DNA from: Sipunculus nudus | Lineage: Eukaryota; Annelida; Sipuncula; Golfingiida; Sipunculidae | DNA length: 64,000 nt | NCBI GenBank assembly: GCA_026874595.1 | Contig: CM049307.1 | Span: forward strand, 10,129,579-10,193,578 | Direction: 5' to 3' | Part shown: positions 11,626-23,105 of the stretch, piece by piece | Layout: each line of letters opens with the position of its first letter | Position numbering within the stretch: the stretch's first letter is position 1 | The notes under the pieces: model-generated | Database searches by the model: none | What the model was told of the DNA's origin: nothing | What the model saw: only the letters and a program-made list of their open reading frames with translations | Position numbers and translations under genes: made by a program

Positions 11626-13409
11626 AACAATAAGTGATATCAATACTAATAAACAAGCACATAATTATCTTATTGCTATCTTGTCGGCCTATAAACATTA
11701 CTAGCTGATTTGTACAACTTCTGACTAAACTAATTTATTGCTGTATTGGGTGATGCAGGTGACTTTTTTTATTCATTTTAACATTCAAGAATTTGTCATA
11801 AGAACACTTATTCATTTTAACATTCAGGGAATTAATTCCGACCTTTTTAAATAATTTAAGAATATTGCTGCATGGTGTATGTGTCCACTCAGGAACGACA
11901 TATATTATTTTCTGGTACAAACTGGCCAACATCTACTTTTACAGAAAATGAAAAAATATCCTGGTTGTGTGAAAATAAATCTAGAAAGCTAGCAAAATAT
12001 TAATGCAGATGTTATGAAATTAGGAGCAATTAAGCAACTGTATGTCTAGTGTATGCGAATCACTTATTTTGTTCCAAGTTATGAAGTGACTAATAGGTCC
12101 ATGGGGCCGGGTACACTGATATGTATAATTATTTATGTATCTGAATGTACTTGTCACTCTAATAAAGAATACTACTACTACTACCACTCAAACTATTTAT
12201 GTTTTAAGTTATTTGTACCCATATAAAAATGCGATCATGTTAGGCATTATTTTGATGTATATTTAAAAATCAATTTTTTATCGGATTATAACATAAAAAA
12301 AATAATTCCTCACGTTAGAAGACTAGCTTGCAGAGTTTGCACGGACCACAGTACCCATGTAGGCCTACATGTAGACTTGTTGTTATATCCGATGAGCATA
12401 GATGGCCTACGTGCACCCCAATTGGCTCGCGTGCAATAAACAAGTCAAGATCAGCTATATTTGTTGGCACTTTTCCAGTTTAATAAAATTTGAAAGTAAG
12501 GTGTAAGTTGTGTACGTGGTATAATGTTTAGTTTCAAACTTCGGATAAAATATTAAGCGACTGTGGCTGGCAAAATGATCAGATTTGTGTGCAGGGGGAC
12601 GCAGGCGGTGGCCTACATATATCTATCTTGCTGACATGTTTGTAACAAATATATATCCCATTTCTCAGATTTCTCCTGCATAAAATGACAAAATACACAT
12701 TTAAGAAGTTAATATTTGAATACCTAAAATGTAATTACTTCCAAGTAAGCATAATTTATTATTAATCATAGTTCTAGCAGGATATAAACACTACTGAAAA
12801 CTGCAACCGATCCCATGCAGGCGCGCTGTCCGCCATTGTTGTGTTTGTAAATGTGACCTGAGCAGTTTTATGTTGTCAATAAATTTTTTCTGAGTGCCAT
12901 GAAATTACAAAGTTTAGACTTTAATATTTGGACAGATTTTATTATGACTGTTTTTTTAAATAAAATATTTGATAATATACATTAAGACATGTTCCTTATA
13001 AAACGTCCTGTTCATTCAGTTTGTGTATGTAGCGTTTGCGCGCATCCTCGAACATGGCGTTCTTCGTGTGTTTCTTGGTCCTTTTATGAATAAAATTTCT
13101 GAGTTATTTGTGAGGTTGGCAACATGTGTCATATGTGAAATGAGAGCTTTCTTCGTTATCTATCGTTTGGAAAGAAAATAAACATGATATAGAATTGCTA
13201 TAATATGAATTTTAAATGAAATACAAGGAATAAAACGTTCGTTTGGCATGGAATTTCAAGTTTGTCGTAAAATTTTGACTAAACTTCAAAGATTTTGAAT
13301 TTCTAACCTCGATCTTCATAAAATATCACTGGTCAAGTATGGATATTTGAAGTTTGGAAGCATTTGATTGTAAGACGGCTTGGAAAATGAGAAAATAAAA
13401 CATGACAAC
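11626..13409. repeat. Unit A, upstream flank of H1 gene A
   Basis: From about 12440 to the promoter this is collinear with 23885-24866 and 34820-35806, for example the GCAGGCGCGCTGTCCGCCAT segment near 12820 and GAGGTTGGCAACATGTG near 13112. About 250 bp near 12180-12435 is particular to this copy. A segment ending ACTCTAATAAAGAATACTAC near 12170 resembles the 3' tail of a retroposon. No coding sequence seen. Confidence 0.7.
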
Positions 13410-13550
13410 AAACACACTTTCTGGTCTGAGTGGTCCACACAGCGGGCCGCTTGTCGATTTCAGATAGCTTGTTTCGTCCAGGTTCTCACTCGCGGGAGCT
13501 TTATCTATAAATACCCCCCCGCTCAGCGCTATGCACCAGATCAGTTCTGT
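13410..13550 (+). promoter_or_regulatory. Histone H1 gene A promoter
   Basis: An H1 box AAACACA lies at 13410-13416 and a TATA box TATAAATA at 13506-13513. A likely initiator TCAGTT lies at 13541-13546, about 35 bp below the TATA box. The H1 box is the element known from replication-dependent H1 promoters. The 96-bp distance from H1 box to TATA box is identical in all three genes. A GC-rich GCGGGCCGC lies between. No CCAAT box was seen. S-phase expression is inferred from this architecture. Confidence 0.85.
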
Positions 13551-13588
13551 TCTTCAGTTAGAGTTACAGTAACGCTACAACTATCATC

Positions 13589-14155
13589 ATGTCTGACGCT
13601 GCTGAACCCGCTGCTGCTCCCGCTCCCAAAGCGGCCAAGGCAAAGAAACCAGCCAAACCAAAGACTGCACCAACCCACCCGCCCGTGGCCACCATGGTTG
13701 TTGCTGCCATCAAGGCTTTGAAGGACCGTAAAGGTTCCTCTTTGGCCGCCATCAAGAAGTACATCGCCGCCAATTACAAGGCTGATGCCGCCAAGCTGGC
13801 TCCATTCATCCGTCGCTACCTGAAGAAAGCTGTTACTGACGGTAAGCTGGTGCAGGTCAAAGGAACTGGTGCTGCCGGCTCCTTCCGTCTGAGCCAGGCT
13901 ACCAAGGCTGAGAAACCCAAAGCAGACAAGAAACCCGGACGGCCAAAGACAGCAGCCAAGAAACCTGCTGCCAAGAAAGCCAAGAAACCAGCTGCAAAGA
14001 AATCCCCCAAGAAGGCAAAGAAACCAGCAGCTAAAAAGGCCAAGTCCCCCAAGAAAGCTGCCAAGCCTAAGAAGCCTGCCAAGAAACCCGCAGCTAAGAA
14101 GCCAGCTGCAAAGAAGGCCAAGAAGCCCGCAGCCAAGAAAGCAGCCAAGAAGTAA
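13589..14155 (+). CDS. Histone H1, gene A (188 aa)
   Basis: Linker histone that binds nucleosomal DNA at the entry/exit site and compacts chromatin in the nucleus. The winged-helix globular domain spans about residues 29-103, from THPPVATMV to the conserved [10 protein letters not shown]. The N-tail is Ala/Pro/Lys-rich. The C-tail (104-188) is almost pure Lys/Ala/Pro with two SPKK motifs (139-142, 153-156) and an AT-hook-like PGRPK (116-120). It is a single intronless frame starting 76 bp below the TATA box and ending 41 bp before a histone 3' stem-loop. It differs from gene B at residues 6, 112, 113 and 157. The ends and both signals are intact, so it is probably functional. Confidence 0.97.
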   Translation: MSDAAEPAAAPAPKAAKAKKPAKPKTAPTHPPVATMVVAAIKALKDRKGSSLAAIKKYIAANYKADAAKLAPFIRRYLKKAVTDGKLVQVKGTGAAGSFRLSQATKAEKPKADKKPGRPKTAAKKPAAKKAKKPAAKKSPKKAKKPAAKKAKSPKKAAKPKKPAKKPAAKKPAAKKAKKPAAKKAAKK

Positions 14156-14196
14156 ACTGTCAACGAGATGTTGTAATCACACAACTCTTTCCCAAA

Positions 14197-14212
14197 GGCC
14201 CTTTTCAGGGCC
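14197..14212 (+). terminator. Histone mRNA 3' stem-loop, gene A
   Basis: GGCCCTTTTCAGGGCC forms a six-base-pair stem with a TTTC loop and is followed by AACCA. It matches the metazoan replication-dependent histone consensus bound by SLBP. Purine-rich sequence suitable for U7 pairing is not clear nearby (a candidate is AAAAAGGAGCAGCAG near 14278). Confidence 0.95.
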
Positions 14213-15355
14213 AACCACTTCATTCAGATCTAAGCATTTGCTTCACACTTAATTAATATAATGATTTTTTTTTCAGTAAAAAGGAGCAGCAGTAGTCCAA
14301 TGAGAGGTAAGGACTTGTTCTTTTATTTTCATAAAGACGTAGGGGGGGGGGGGGGGGTTTCATAGTCGGGAAATTTCATTAAAGTCTGAATTATTTGTTA
14401 TTTTGGATGGTCGAGGGGGAAATGTCGCGGAATTTTCAATGGCTATGGCGATCTCGGTTAGTTATCAGGTTGAAAAAGTTTGGCATCTTGTGCAGTTGTG
14501 GTTTATTCGCAGTGTTAATCTCTCCCTTTAATCTTTGTGGAAAAAAGGTTAATGAGACAGGGCACGGATACACAACATATCCAACATATAGCACCAACAA
14601 TTAATGATGGACAAATACTGTTCCTGAGTAGTTAAATACAAAAATGGTTCAATAGGGTTTTCGAAAATGTTTTGCTTTTGGTTTGTTATTAAATAATTTT
14701 TTTAGACCATCTAAAAACTTGCATGCATGATGATTTATCCATGAAAACCAACTGAAAGTCAGGGAAACGTCAGGGAATTTTTCAGAGTTGGCACTGGCAA
14801 CCTTGCCTTCGCTTTTGTTTTTAAGATTGCCGTTATGTAAATTGAACTCGCACAAAATCCATTTTAGAGCAAGAAGTCTGCCATCTGACACGAAAACAAT
14901 CAACTTTATATATTGACAACTTTATCCATTCTCAGGAGGCTCGTAGATAAGATGGTGCATGGTACACGAACATCTTCCATTGATAAGTCATAATTAATAA
15001 AGAGACTGAACTTACAACACGACTGAACTTGAGAGTGTAACAACTTTTGTTTATATCATAGAAAATTTGCATTTAACAAATGTAAAAATAAGGAATCTGC
15101 TCGAGCATGAACCACTTGCAGTTGTACCCCTTTGTTGTTAAGTAGATAATGCTTAATGTATGATGTAGAAAACCTTTTGTGTTTACTTCAGATTTTGTTT
15201 TCATGCTTGGTTTCAACCTGGTCACTTTTCTTAAGATGACATTGTAACGTCAGAAAATTGTAAGAAAATTAATCTCCATGTTTTTAATGCATGTGAAGCG
15301 CATTTGAACATTACAATGTAATGGAAAGTTCGCTATATAGGAAATAATTTGATAA

Positions 15356-15396
<41 letters not shown>

Positions 15397-15788
15397 CTGC
15401 TCGAGCAAAAACCGCCTGCGGTTGTCCGACTTTGTTGTTTATTATATACAAGACTTAATTAATAGACAACGTACATCACGACTGAACTTTAACAACTATA
15501 TATTTTTTATATCATAGAAAATATGCATTTAACAAATGTAAACATTCGAGAACTATATTGTAGTAAATGTGTTACAAAACTCTAAAATCACATCTTAAGA
15601 CATTTATATAAAGAACCCTTTAGATTTTTATTCAGATTTAGTTTTCATGCTTGGTTTCAACCTGGCCACTTTTCTTAAGGTGACTTTGTTATTTGAAATT
15701 TAATCTGCATGTTTTGATGCATGTGAAGCAGATTTGAACATTAAACTGTAATGGAAAGTTTGCTTTATAAGAAATAATTAATATTGGG
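14213..15788. repeat. Unit A, downstream flank of H1 gene A
   Basis: Collinear with 25669-27230 and 36609-38160. It includes a G-run at about 14342-14357 and two similar segments (about 15095-15330 and 15400-15760), each opening with CTGCTCGAGC and containing CATGCTTGGTTTCAACCTGG. The duplication is therefore internal and older than the unit duplication. No gene seen. Confidence 0.7.
15358..15397. repeat. (TTA)n microsatellite
   Basis: About 13 uninterrupted TTA triplets. The homologous tracts in units B and C (near 26963 and 37905) are much shorter. Confidence 0.95.
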
Positions 15789-16069
15789 CAAAAAAGGTAT
15801 GGTTCTAAGGCACTTTTTCAGAAACAATTGCGGGTGGGCGATATTTTATTATATCTTTTTTATGTGTCGGTCAAATTGTCATATGATCAGGGAAAACGTG
15901 AAAAGGTAAAGGTACATGACAAAGGAAATCTTAAAATTGTATTATTTGATCTTTTTGACAGATATAAATAATTTTTTTTTGGTGCGGGGGGTTAAAATTG
16001 ACGCTAGCGGTGTCTAACAACAATACCCTTTATCTTTTGGCATTATTATTATTATTATTATTATTATTG
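15789..16069. repeat. Dispersed repeat shared with 49.2-49.5 kb
   Basis: Similar in order and wording to 49230-49510: GGCAAAAAA, GGTTCT, GGCACTTTTT-type sequence, GTCATATGATCAGGGAAAA, then CAAAGGAAAT. It lies at the point where unit A departs from units B and C. Ends in a TTA microsatellite. Confidence 0.5.
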
Positions 16070-18083
16070 TATCCCCAGACAAAGTCGGGGGATACTATGT
16101 TTTCATACCGGTCCCGCCGCCGCCGCCGCCGCATATAAATCTTGTTGGCGCGATAACCCAAAAAATATTTCACGGAACTTTACCAAACTTGGTATATGTA
16201 TAGATATGGGTGAGAGGACCACGCCTATTTAAAATGAGGTCATGACCTATACTAGGGCAGTGTCCTTGACCTTGAATAGGTCCAATTTTGGGGAAAATCA
16301 CACAAATTCTTTAATATCTCAAGAAATCTTGCATGGATTTATCCCAAAATCAACTTGATGGAAGATCATGGATAGGGTTGTCATGTTCCAGAAACTGGTG
16401 GCGCCACCTATTATTCTTTACTTGTTTTTGTGCCGTTTAATACCCCCAAAATTGCCACCTTACAGTACTGTGAGCATTATAAGTCAAAAACTAATGGACA
16501 GATTTCTTTTATATTATGCATATACATAGGTATGGGTTATGGGATGATGTTTATTTAAATTGGGGTCATGACCTTTCCTATGATAGTGGCCTTGACCTTG
16601 AATATTGCCATATATGGTGAAAATCACACACCTCTTATGATATCTCCAGTGTTGATAGCCATATGGATTTCAAACATGACTTATGTATGGCCCACCACTA
16701 AAGTAAGAACCCTATAGGTTCTAGGGTCATGAGGTCAAAGGTCAAGGTCACTGGACTGGCATTTTAAAAGATACTGTGGATGCATTTTAAGACAAACTTT
16801 CATCCCAGGTCTTCCATCTTGAATATATAGCTCACTTGCCAATAGCGGATGGTCCATATAAATGTTGGGGTCACAAGGTCAAAGGTCAAGGCCACAGGAG
16901 CTATCTGTCCAAAAATTAGTTTCTGGATGATAATTCCTGCTTTTATTGATGTATTGATTTCAAATTTGACTTATATATGTCCCATTGAAAAAGCAAAACT
17001 CCAATTGATTTTGGGGTCATGAGGTCAAAGGTCAAGGTCACAGGACACATCTTTAAAAAGATTGTGGATGCATTTTCAACCAAACATTTCATCTCAGACC
17101 TTTCATCTTGCACATATAAGTCATCTGCCAATAGAGGAAGACCCCTATCAGTTTTGAGGTCACAAGGTCAAAGGTGAAGGTCACAGGAGCCATCTGTCCA
17201 AAAATTAGTTTCTGGATGATAATTCCTGCTTTTATTGATGTATTGATTTCAAATTTGACTTATATATGTCCCATTGAAAAAGCAAAACTCCAATTGATTT
17301 TGGGGTCATGAGGTCAAAGGTCAAGGTCACAGGAAACCTCTTTAAAAAGGTTGTGGATGCAATTTCAGCCAAATAATTCATCTCAGATCCTTCATCTTGC
17401 ACATATAGTTCACCTGCTAAGAGTGGAAGACCCCTATTAATTTTGAGGTCACAAGGTCAAAGGTGAAGGTCACAGGAGCAATCTGTCCAAAAATTAGTTT
17501 CTGGATGATAATTCCTGCTTTTATTGATGTATTGATTTCAAACTTGACTTGTATATGACCCATTGGAAAAGCAAGACCTGAATTGATTTTGGGGTCATGA
17601 GGTCAAAGGTCAAGGTCACAGGACACATCTTTAAAAAGATGTGGATGCATTTTCAGCCAAACATTTCATCTCAGATCTTTCATCTTGCACATATAGTTCA
17701 CCTGCCAAGAGAGGAAGAACCCTATCAATTTTGAGGTCACAAGGTCAAAGGTGAAGGGCACAGGAGCCACCTGTTAAAAAAAATTAGTTTCTGGATGATC
17801 ATTCCTGCTTTATTGATGTATAGATTTCAAACTTGACTTGCATATGTCCCATTGGAAAAGCAAGACCCAAATTGATTTTGGGGTCATGAGGTCAAAGGTC
17901 AAGGTCTCATGACACATCTTTAAAAAGATCAAGGTCACAGGACCAACATCTTCAACAAGATTGTGGATTGTTGGATGGAAGAAACAATAAATATGCCAAG
18001 TGTCAAGTATATGCTGCTAAAAATGGGGGTCTGTTCTTAAAGGGGGGGGGGGGGGGGCCCTACTATGTCTGGGGATACTCTGG
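16070..18083. mobile_element. 2-kb repeat element with GTATCCCCAGACA-type inverted ends, inserted in unit A
   Basis: The left end carries GTATCCCCAGACAAAGTC followed by its own inverted echo GGGGGATAC; the right end carries TATGTCTGGGGATAC, giving short terminal inverted repeats. The body from 16660 to 17960 is a tandem array with a 289-290-bp period (the phrase CTGGATGATAATTCCTGC starts at 16923, 17212 and 17501; a variant starts at 17791). Each unit has two nuclear-receptor-like half-site clusters. Absent from units B and C. No transposase frame, so it is non-autonomous or of another kind. Confidence 0.7.
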
Positions 18084-19320
18084 CACCTGCGGTGCCAAGA
18101 AATGTCTAGTTATTATTATTATTGTGATGTTTAGAATAGTTGTAATGTACATCACTTCTACTCAGGATTATTCTGTTTTGGATCAATCAACTGCACAACG
18201 AACACGTGTTTGATAATTAAAGGATAAAAAAATATATTAAATTTGAGATATGACAAATCAATTTATGCGCGTGCGCAATTACCTGTTTTCAAAAGACGAT
18301 ATGACCTTATTAATTACCGCCAAATTGTTTGGTTCTTTATTAAAAGTCCTGTGGGAAATTGTAATATTTGATCACATTTTTGTTCAAGTATCCTTAAGAT
18401 TACTGGAAGCGATTTTATGTCCAGAAATGTGAGTAACCACATTTTTGATTTTGTTAGATAAATTTATCATACATTTGTTATGCATATAAATCAGGTTTTC
18501 TTTATGATCTGGAATGTTTTAGATAACATTGTTGAACCTTTCCAATATAATTTAGGTACAAAAAAAAACTTTGATAAATCAACGAAAATAACGAATAATT
18601 TCAGCTTAATTATTCTTTTTATTTCTATTAACTTGACAAGAAAAGTTACATATTTTCATAATATAATAACTCGTATTTGATGAATCACTATAAAGTATCT
18701 GATTTATTGTTTTGTTTAGGCTTAATCTCTTGCACAAAGGTTTTTGTTGAGTTTGGTTTGAAGGAGTGGCTCCAAAGCCCAGGCTGCGTGGCAGAATTCG
18801 GGATAAAGACATCTTGTGTAGTTTGTCTTTCGTGGGAGGCAGGGTCGGTGGGAGTTTTCCGCCTGCATGGAGTAAAAATATACTTAATACTGTTTCCTGT
18901 TTAGAGCGAGGACGCTTACCCCTGTTCGAAATGAAACGAAGCACTTATTGATAAATGCAGGTCCACTCCTGTCAAATCACTCTTGAAAGTGTCACTTTTT
19001 TGGAGATTTACACTGAGACACTATTTACTGTTTCCTCCATTTTTTGGTAGAACCCTTTTGCTCTTTTCTTTCAGTAAAAGAGTTCCGCTTTTTTACCTTT
19101 CTCTCATGTTGTAACAGTTCAGAACAAAAATTTCACAGGTTTACAACGATCACTGCCTTAGATATGCCATTTACAATATTTAGAATATTATTTACATTAA
19201 TTAGCTATTATTAAAAAAAAGTGAATCACATTGAGACAGTGCTTGTATTAAAATACATTAAAATATATTAAAAATAAATGTTTAGGTAACCTACATTTTA
19301 ATGTATTTACAATATTAGAA
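18084..19320. other. Unit A-specific DNA with no recognised gene
   Basis: Has no counterpart in units B or C. AT-rich with short frames only. A G+C-richer stretch at 18770-18930 gives overlapping frames on both strands, none with a recognisable motif, splice context or composition. Confidence 0.5.
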
Positions 19321-20535
19321 CAAATTTGAAACTAGCTGTGGTTAATATTGTATGAATTAGGAGAGCGAAAACAAAGACACCCTAAAATTAAATCGGACAT
19401 TTTACTCGTGAATATCACGCTGTTTTTGTTGAAATGAAAATAAGAAAACATGGTTTTTGAAAACTTGCAAGGGAGCGAGTGCGCTGAATAGCGTAGCTGG
19501 AGACACCTAGTGGCGCTAAGCTGCAAAGACTTGTGATGTCAGAGAGGGGTCCAGATCTTAATGAATACCGAATGCAGAGCGGCGCCACAAAATTCATTCA
19601 GAAAAGGACACCACAGAGGTGTCATTGACTATATTTGCAGATATCACATTGTTACCTCACAGCCTAGTCACAGGCATGTATTTCCTATGATTCAGATATT
19701 AATATAAACAAACATTAATACTAGTGGACGCAATGGGGTCCAGCCGTGACAACACGACATAGTTTGCACCTATATTAGGCCGGTAGGCTTGACTGTGACA
19801 GCCAGTGAGCTGGTTATAACTTCTAATATTTCAGAGGGGCGAAACGGCGCTACATGGGATCGTACTCAAAGGGGGGGGGGGGGGGTGTTGGCGCCGCTCA
19901 TCCTTTAAAACCTGATAAATAATAAAATAGACGCTTAGTTCTGAATAGAAACACCGGTTTTTGCATCAGCATATTGTTTCTTAAACTTCTCCCTGTAGAT
20001 TAGATAATTACAGTCTGAAAGTTTTTATATGACGGTATTATATAGCAGTAATCCTCATCCTCAGCGCAAGCCGCCCTGATTCTCATGTACTACTATTTAA
20101 ACCTGTACTGACAGCTGCGCGTTTTTTTCTTACGAAATAAACTGGACAGGAATATAGCAAAATAGCAGGTGGAAAGACTGTTAACACGTTACTTCTGCTG
20201 TATAGCTATCGGCAAATAGTCACAGAGTATAACGATGCGAAATAAGAGTGGCCTTATATAATAACTCTTTGTTCAAGGAGGAAAACGTGATCACATAGTT
20301 TGTTTGGAAAACGTGACAACGACTGTGGACTAACTCTCTCTCTCTCTCTCTGTATAGAGGAATTTCTCCTTTGAACCCATGCATCTGCGGGACGAGTCGC
20401 TTCACGATCTCACAAATATAAATAAGACGTCGTTTCCGTATCACAACCGCATTAAAGAAATCGGTACCTTCATAATACAACATGCAGCTGAACTCATTCA
20501 TTCGCGCTTTGAGAGGAAAGAACTGCATACAGTAT
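19321..20535. repeat. Unit A 3' segment, truncated at about 20.53 kb
   Basis: Collinear with 27240-28326 and 38195-39260, sharing TTGAAACTAGCTGTGGTTAA near 19326, GCAGAGCGGCGCCACAAAAT near 19573 and AGTATAACGATGCG near 20226. The match stops at GCATACAGTA, just where units B and C hold the left end of the hAT-like element. The rest of the unit (about 5 kb in B) is missing and the sequence passes directly into the next unit's spacer. Confidence 0.75.
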
Positions 20536-21420
20536 ATATATATATATATCTCAACATGTTGCTGAAGCACATTATCCGATTCATAAATAATATGTGCAAG
20601 TCAAATTTTCTCACAGCAACAAAATGTAAAATATCGAGGAATAATAAATTTTATGATTATATCAAGCTCAGGCATGACCAGCTCTGTTAACCCCCCCCCC
20701 CCTCCACAGACACACACAACCCCGCCTCGCCCCACTCTGATTATTTGAAAAAGAACAAAATACTTTTTACGGAAAATCGGCTTGCTGAAGTAACGAGTCA
20801 CAAATAATATATACTTAATTAAATGACTTCAAATCCATTGTCTCTCTAAATTTCGGAATCCTAAATTGCGTACATATAACTGTTTATTTTTGATGTTAAC
20901 ATCATTTTATTGGTACATGGACTTCTCCCATCTTTATTTTCATTCTGCGTTTATAAATATTAATTGTGAAGATTTTCGAACCCTAAATAAAAAAAACTCT
21001 TTTTTCAATAATGGATATTATGTTTTAATATTTCTTTCACAATAAAATCATGACTGATATAGTCGCTTCATAAGAAGGCATTCTTATAAACTGACGCCCC
21101 TTTAGCAATGACCAGAGCCGCGGCGCCCGAGTACTGAATATGTGTTGTAACTTGGGACAGTGTGACAATCAGACAGTTACCTGTAATTGTGGACGATCAG
21201 CTTGTATACCGTCAAGCAGCCCAGCTAGTCGGTCTGTTTACCAGTTACGTAACAAAACCGCATCGCCGACCGGTACCACATGGAGCTATACAATGTCTAA
21301 AGCTGCAGTTAGCCTTCTAAGTTGGTGCCTTAATTATATTATTCAAATTTTATCATCGGGAGATCTTCGTATATAGTAGTAACACTGAAGTATATAAGAA
21401 GAACTTGTAATAATAATATT
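20536..21420. repeat. H1-array unit B, 5' spacer
   Basis: Near-identical to 33617-34500 from CAACATGTTGCTG onward. A C-run lies at 20691-20702 and a conserved block at 21110-21320. No coding sequence. Confidence 0.8.
21244..21253. promoter_or_regulatory. GTTACGTAAC palindrome, spacer copy iii
   Basis: Perfect palindrome with TGTTTAC immediately upstream, in the same block as copies ii, v, vi and vii. Confidence 0.4.
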
Positions 21421-21426
21421 TGTAAT

Positions 21427-23105
21427 TATTCTTGTGGATGGTCTTGTTCTGGAGTTGACTTGTGTGGTTCGCCGAAGAACTGATTGAGCTCTTCTAGTTC
21501 CATCACTGTAGTTACTAATTTCTGGAATATGGTGATGATATGCTCTTCAGTTCGTTATACTTTAAGTATGGCATCCGGCATTAGAAGTAAGTATCCGGTC
21601 TTTATGGCCTAGTTATAGTGCGTTTAACTGCTGATTCATCGTCTATACTTCCATCGGGGATGGGGGTGAGGGTTGATATGAGAATAAATGTACACATGTG
21701 ACAGCAGGAGAACTCCCACAGTGACCAATTACAAATCAGGGACCCTGTCATAGCTGACCGCCAGTGACCAGAAGCGGGCTGTCTTCAGCTTGACACTGGA
21801 AGTGAATACAATAGAACTTCACAAGAAAAATTCCAAATAAACTAGTCTAATTTTTGGGCAAAGTTGTGCAAAATATAAATAACTGATTTTATATTTTTGT
21901 TAATAATTTTAAAGAGAAAATTACAAAATTCAGATCTAATAAAGAGTATAAAATTGAATCTTGATTCTATAAACTTATATCCCTGAAAAAAAAGTCACTA
22001 GCTTCAACAATTATCATGTTAAATGAGTAAATAGCTTTCCTGATTATTTATAAAGTGCATTATGTTTGGGCACATAACTTCAAGAAATTACACAATACTG
22101 ACCTATTTTCTGGCATTAACATAGAAAACACATAAAGGAATCTTTATGCCAAAGAAGAACAAAACAGCTTTTTATAGTTTTGATATTTGGCGGTCTTGTT
22201 GTGTAACAAAGATTTCTGATGGAAAATTGAGGGTTTTCTTTCTTAATTTTTTAAAGGAACGAAGTCGCAGTTACCAGGTTTTGGGTGTGGTAGGATAACT
22301 AAGGGACATCTAACTGTATTTTAAATTTTGGAATCGTAGGTCTAACAGTTTCAATATGCCCTGTTAACGGACGACGGACAAAGGACAATCGCTATAGCTC
22401 AGATGACATATATAGTAAGATAAGCTAAAAATGGAAAAGTTATACCATCAGCAAAACATGGTAACGCTATCTACTCACAAAAGATGGTCAATCATTATAA
22501 ATATATGAAAATAATTCATATTTTTTTAGTTTGCTACCTTTTTGGTTGTCCTTTAGGTTTATATGTGAGTTGAATGCGGGTCGACTTTTGGTAAAAATGT
22601 GGGGCGGGGCGGATGCGGGCTGAAAGCTAAATGTACGGGGCGGGGATGTGGGTTGATTTATTCTTTATAGGTGAGGGCGGTGGGGGAGTATTTTCACACC
22701 TGTGGGGCGGTTGCGGGTTGAAATTTTGTTTAGCGGGGCTCTATAAATTCCGGCCCGCACAGGGCTCTAAAACATACACCACTATGGCCAGGTACATCTG
22801 TACAACATCATGTCCATCGGTGACTGCAAAAACGAATTTGTCTAAATAATCAAAGAACAAAGATAAATAATCAAAGAACATAGATTTCACCAGCTTTCTA
22901 GAAAATAGAATAATCAAAGGAACTGAACATACCGGTGCATTACATTTTTGGTAAATGTAACAATCTCCTCAACTTAACTACAACCGTAGTTTCAGACACT
23001 GTAATTGTAATCCTAATATATTACATTGATGTTTTCATGTAATCGTTATTGATTTTAGAAGTAATCGTTATTGATTTAGTTTACTATGTAATTGCCCCAA
23101 CCCTA
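21427..23105. mobile_element. 3' fragment of the nested hAT-like elements, displaced into the unit B spacer
   Basis: The left part (21427-21515) matches 30731-30820. The middle (about 21540-22430) is a copy of a dispersed repeat also found at 48.2-48.9 and 56.0-56.6 kb. From 22420 on it matches 30845-31553, including the right end of the inner hAT-like element (ends 22769, then the AAACATAC target copy) and the right end of the outer one (CCCCAACCCTA, ends 23105). There is no left end, so this is a truncated duplicate left by recombination between units, not a fresh insertion. Confidence 0.65.

Noticed and set aside
11432-11704. Frames of poly-Ser, poly-Val and poly-Thr
   Set aside because: They come from the trinucleotide microsatellite and exist on both strands.
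13816-14223. 135-codon frame antisense to H1 gene A (also 25272-25679 and 36212-36619)
   Set aside because: It is the reverse complement of the Lys/Ala-rich C-tail; the Phe/Leu/Ala-rich translation is a mirror of that codon bias and appears in all three copies only because H1 is conserved.
21140-21376. 78-codon frame MCCNLGQCDNQ, repeated at 34214 and partly at 23327
   Set aside because: It overlaps the conserved spacer block with GTTACGTAAC. The diverged spacer copies near 8.6, 10.9 and 32.8 kb do not keep the frame, so conservation is at DNA level.
22631-22849. 72-codon frame MYGAGMWVDLFF, repeated at 31079 and 45853
   Set aside because: It lies across the G-rich right end of the inner hAT-like element; its conservation follows from the unit duplications, and in the third copy the frame changes after a small indel.
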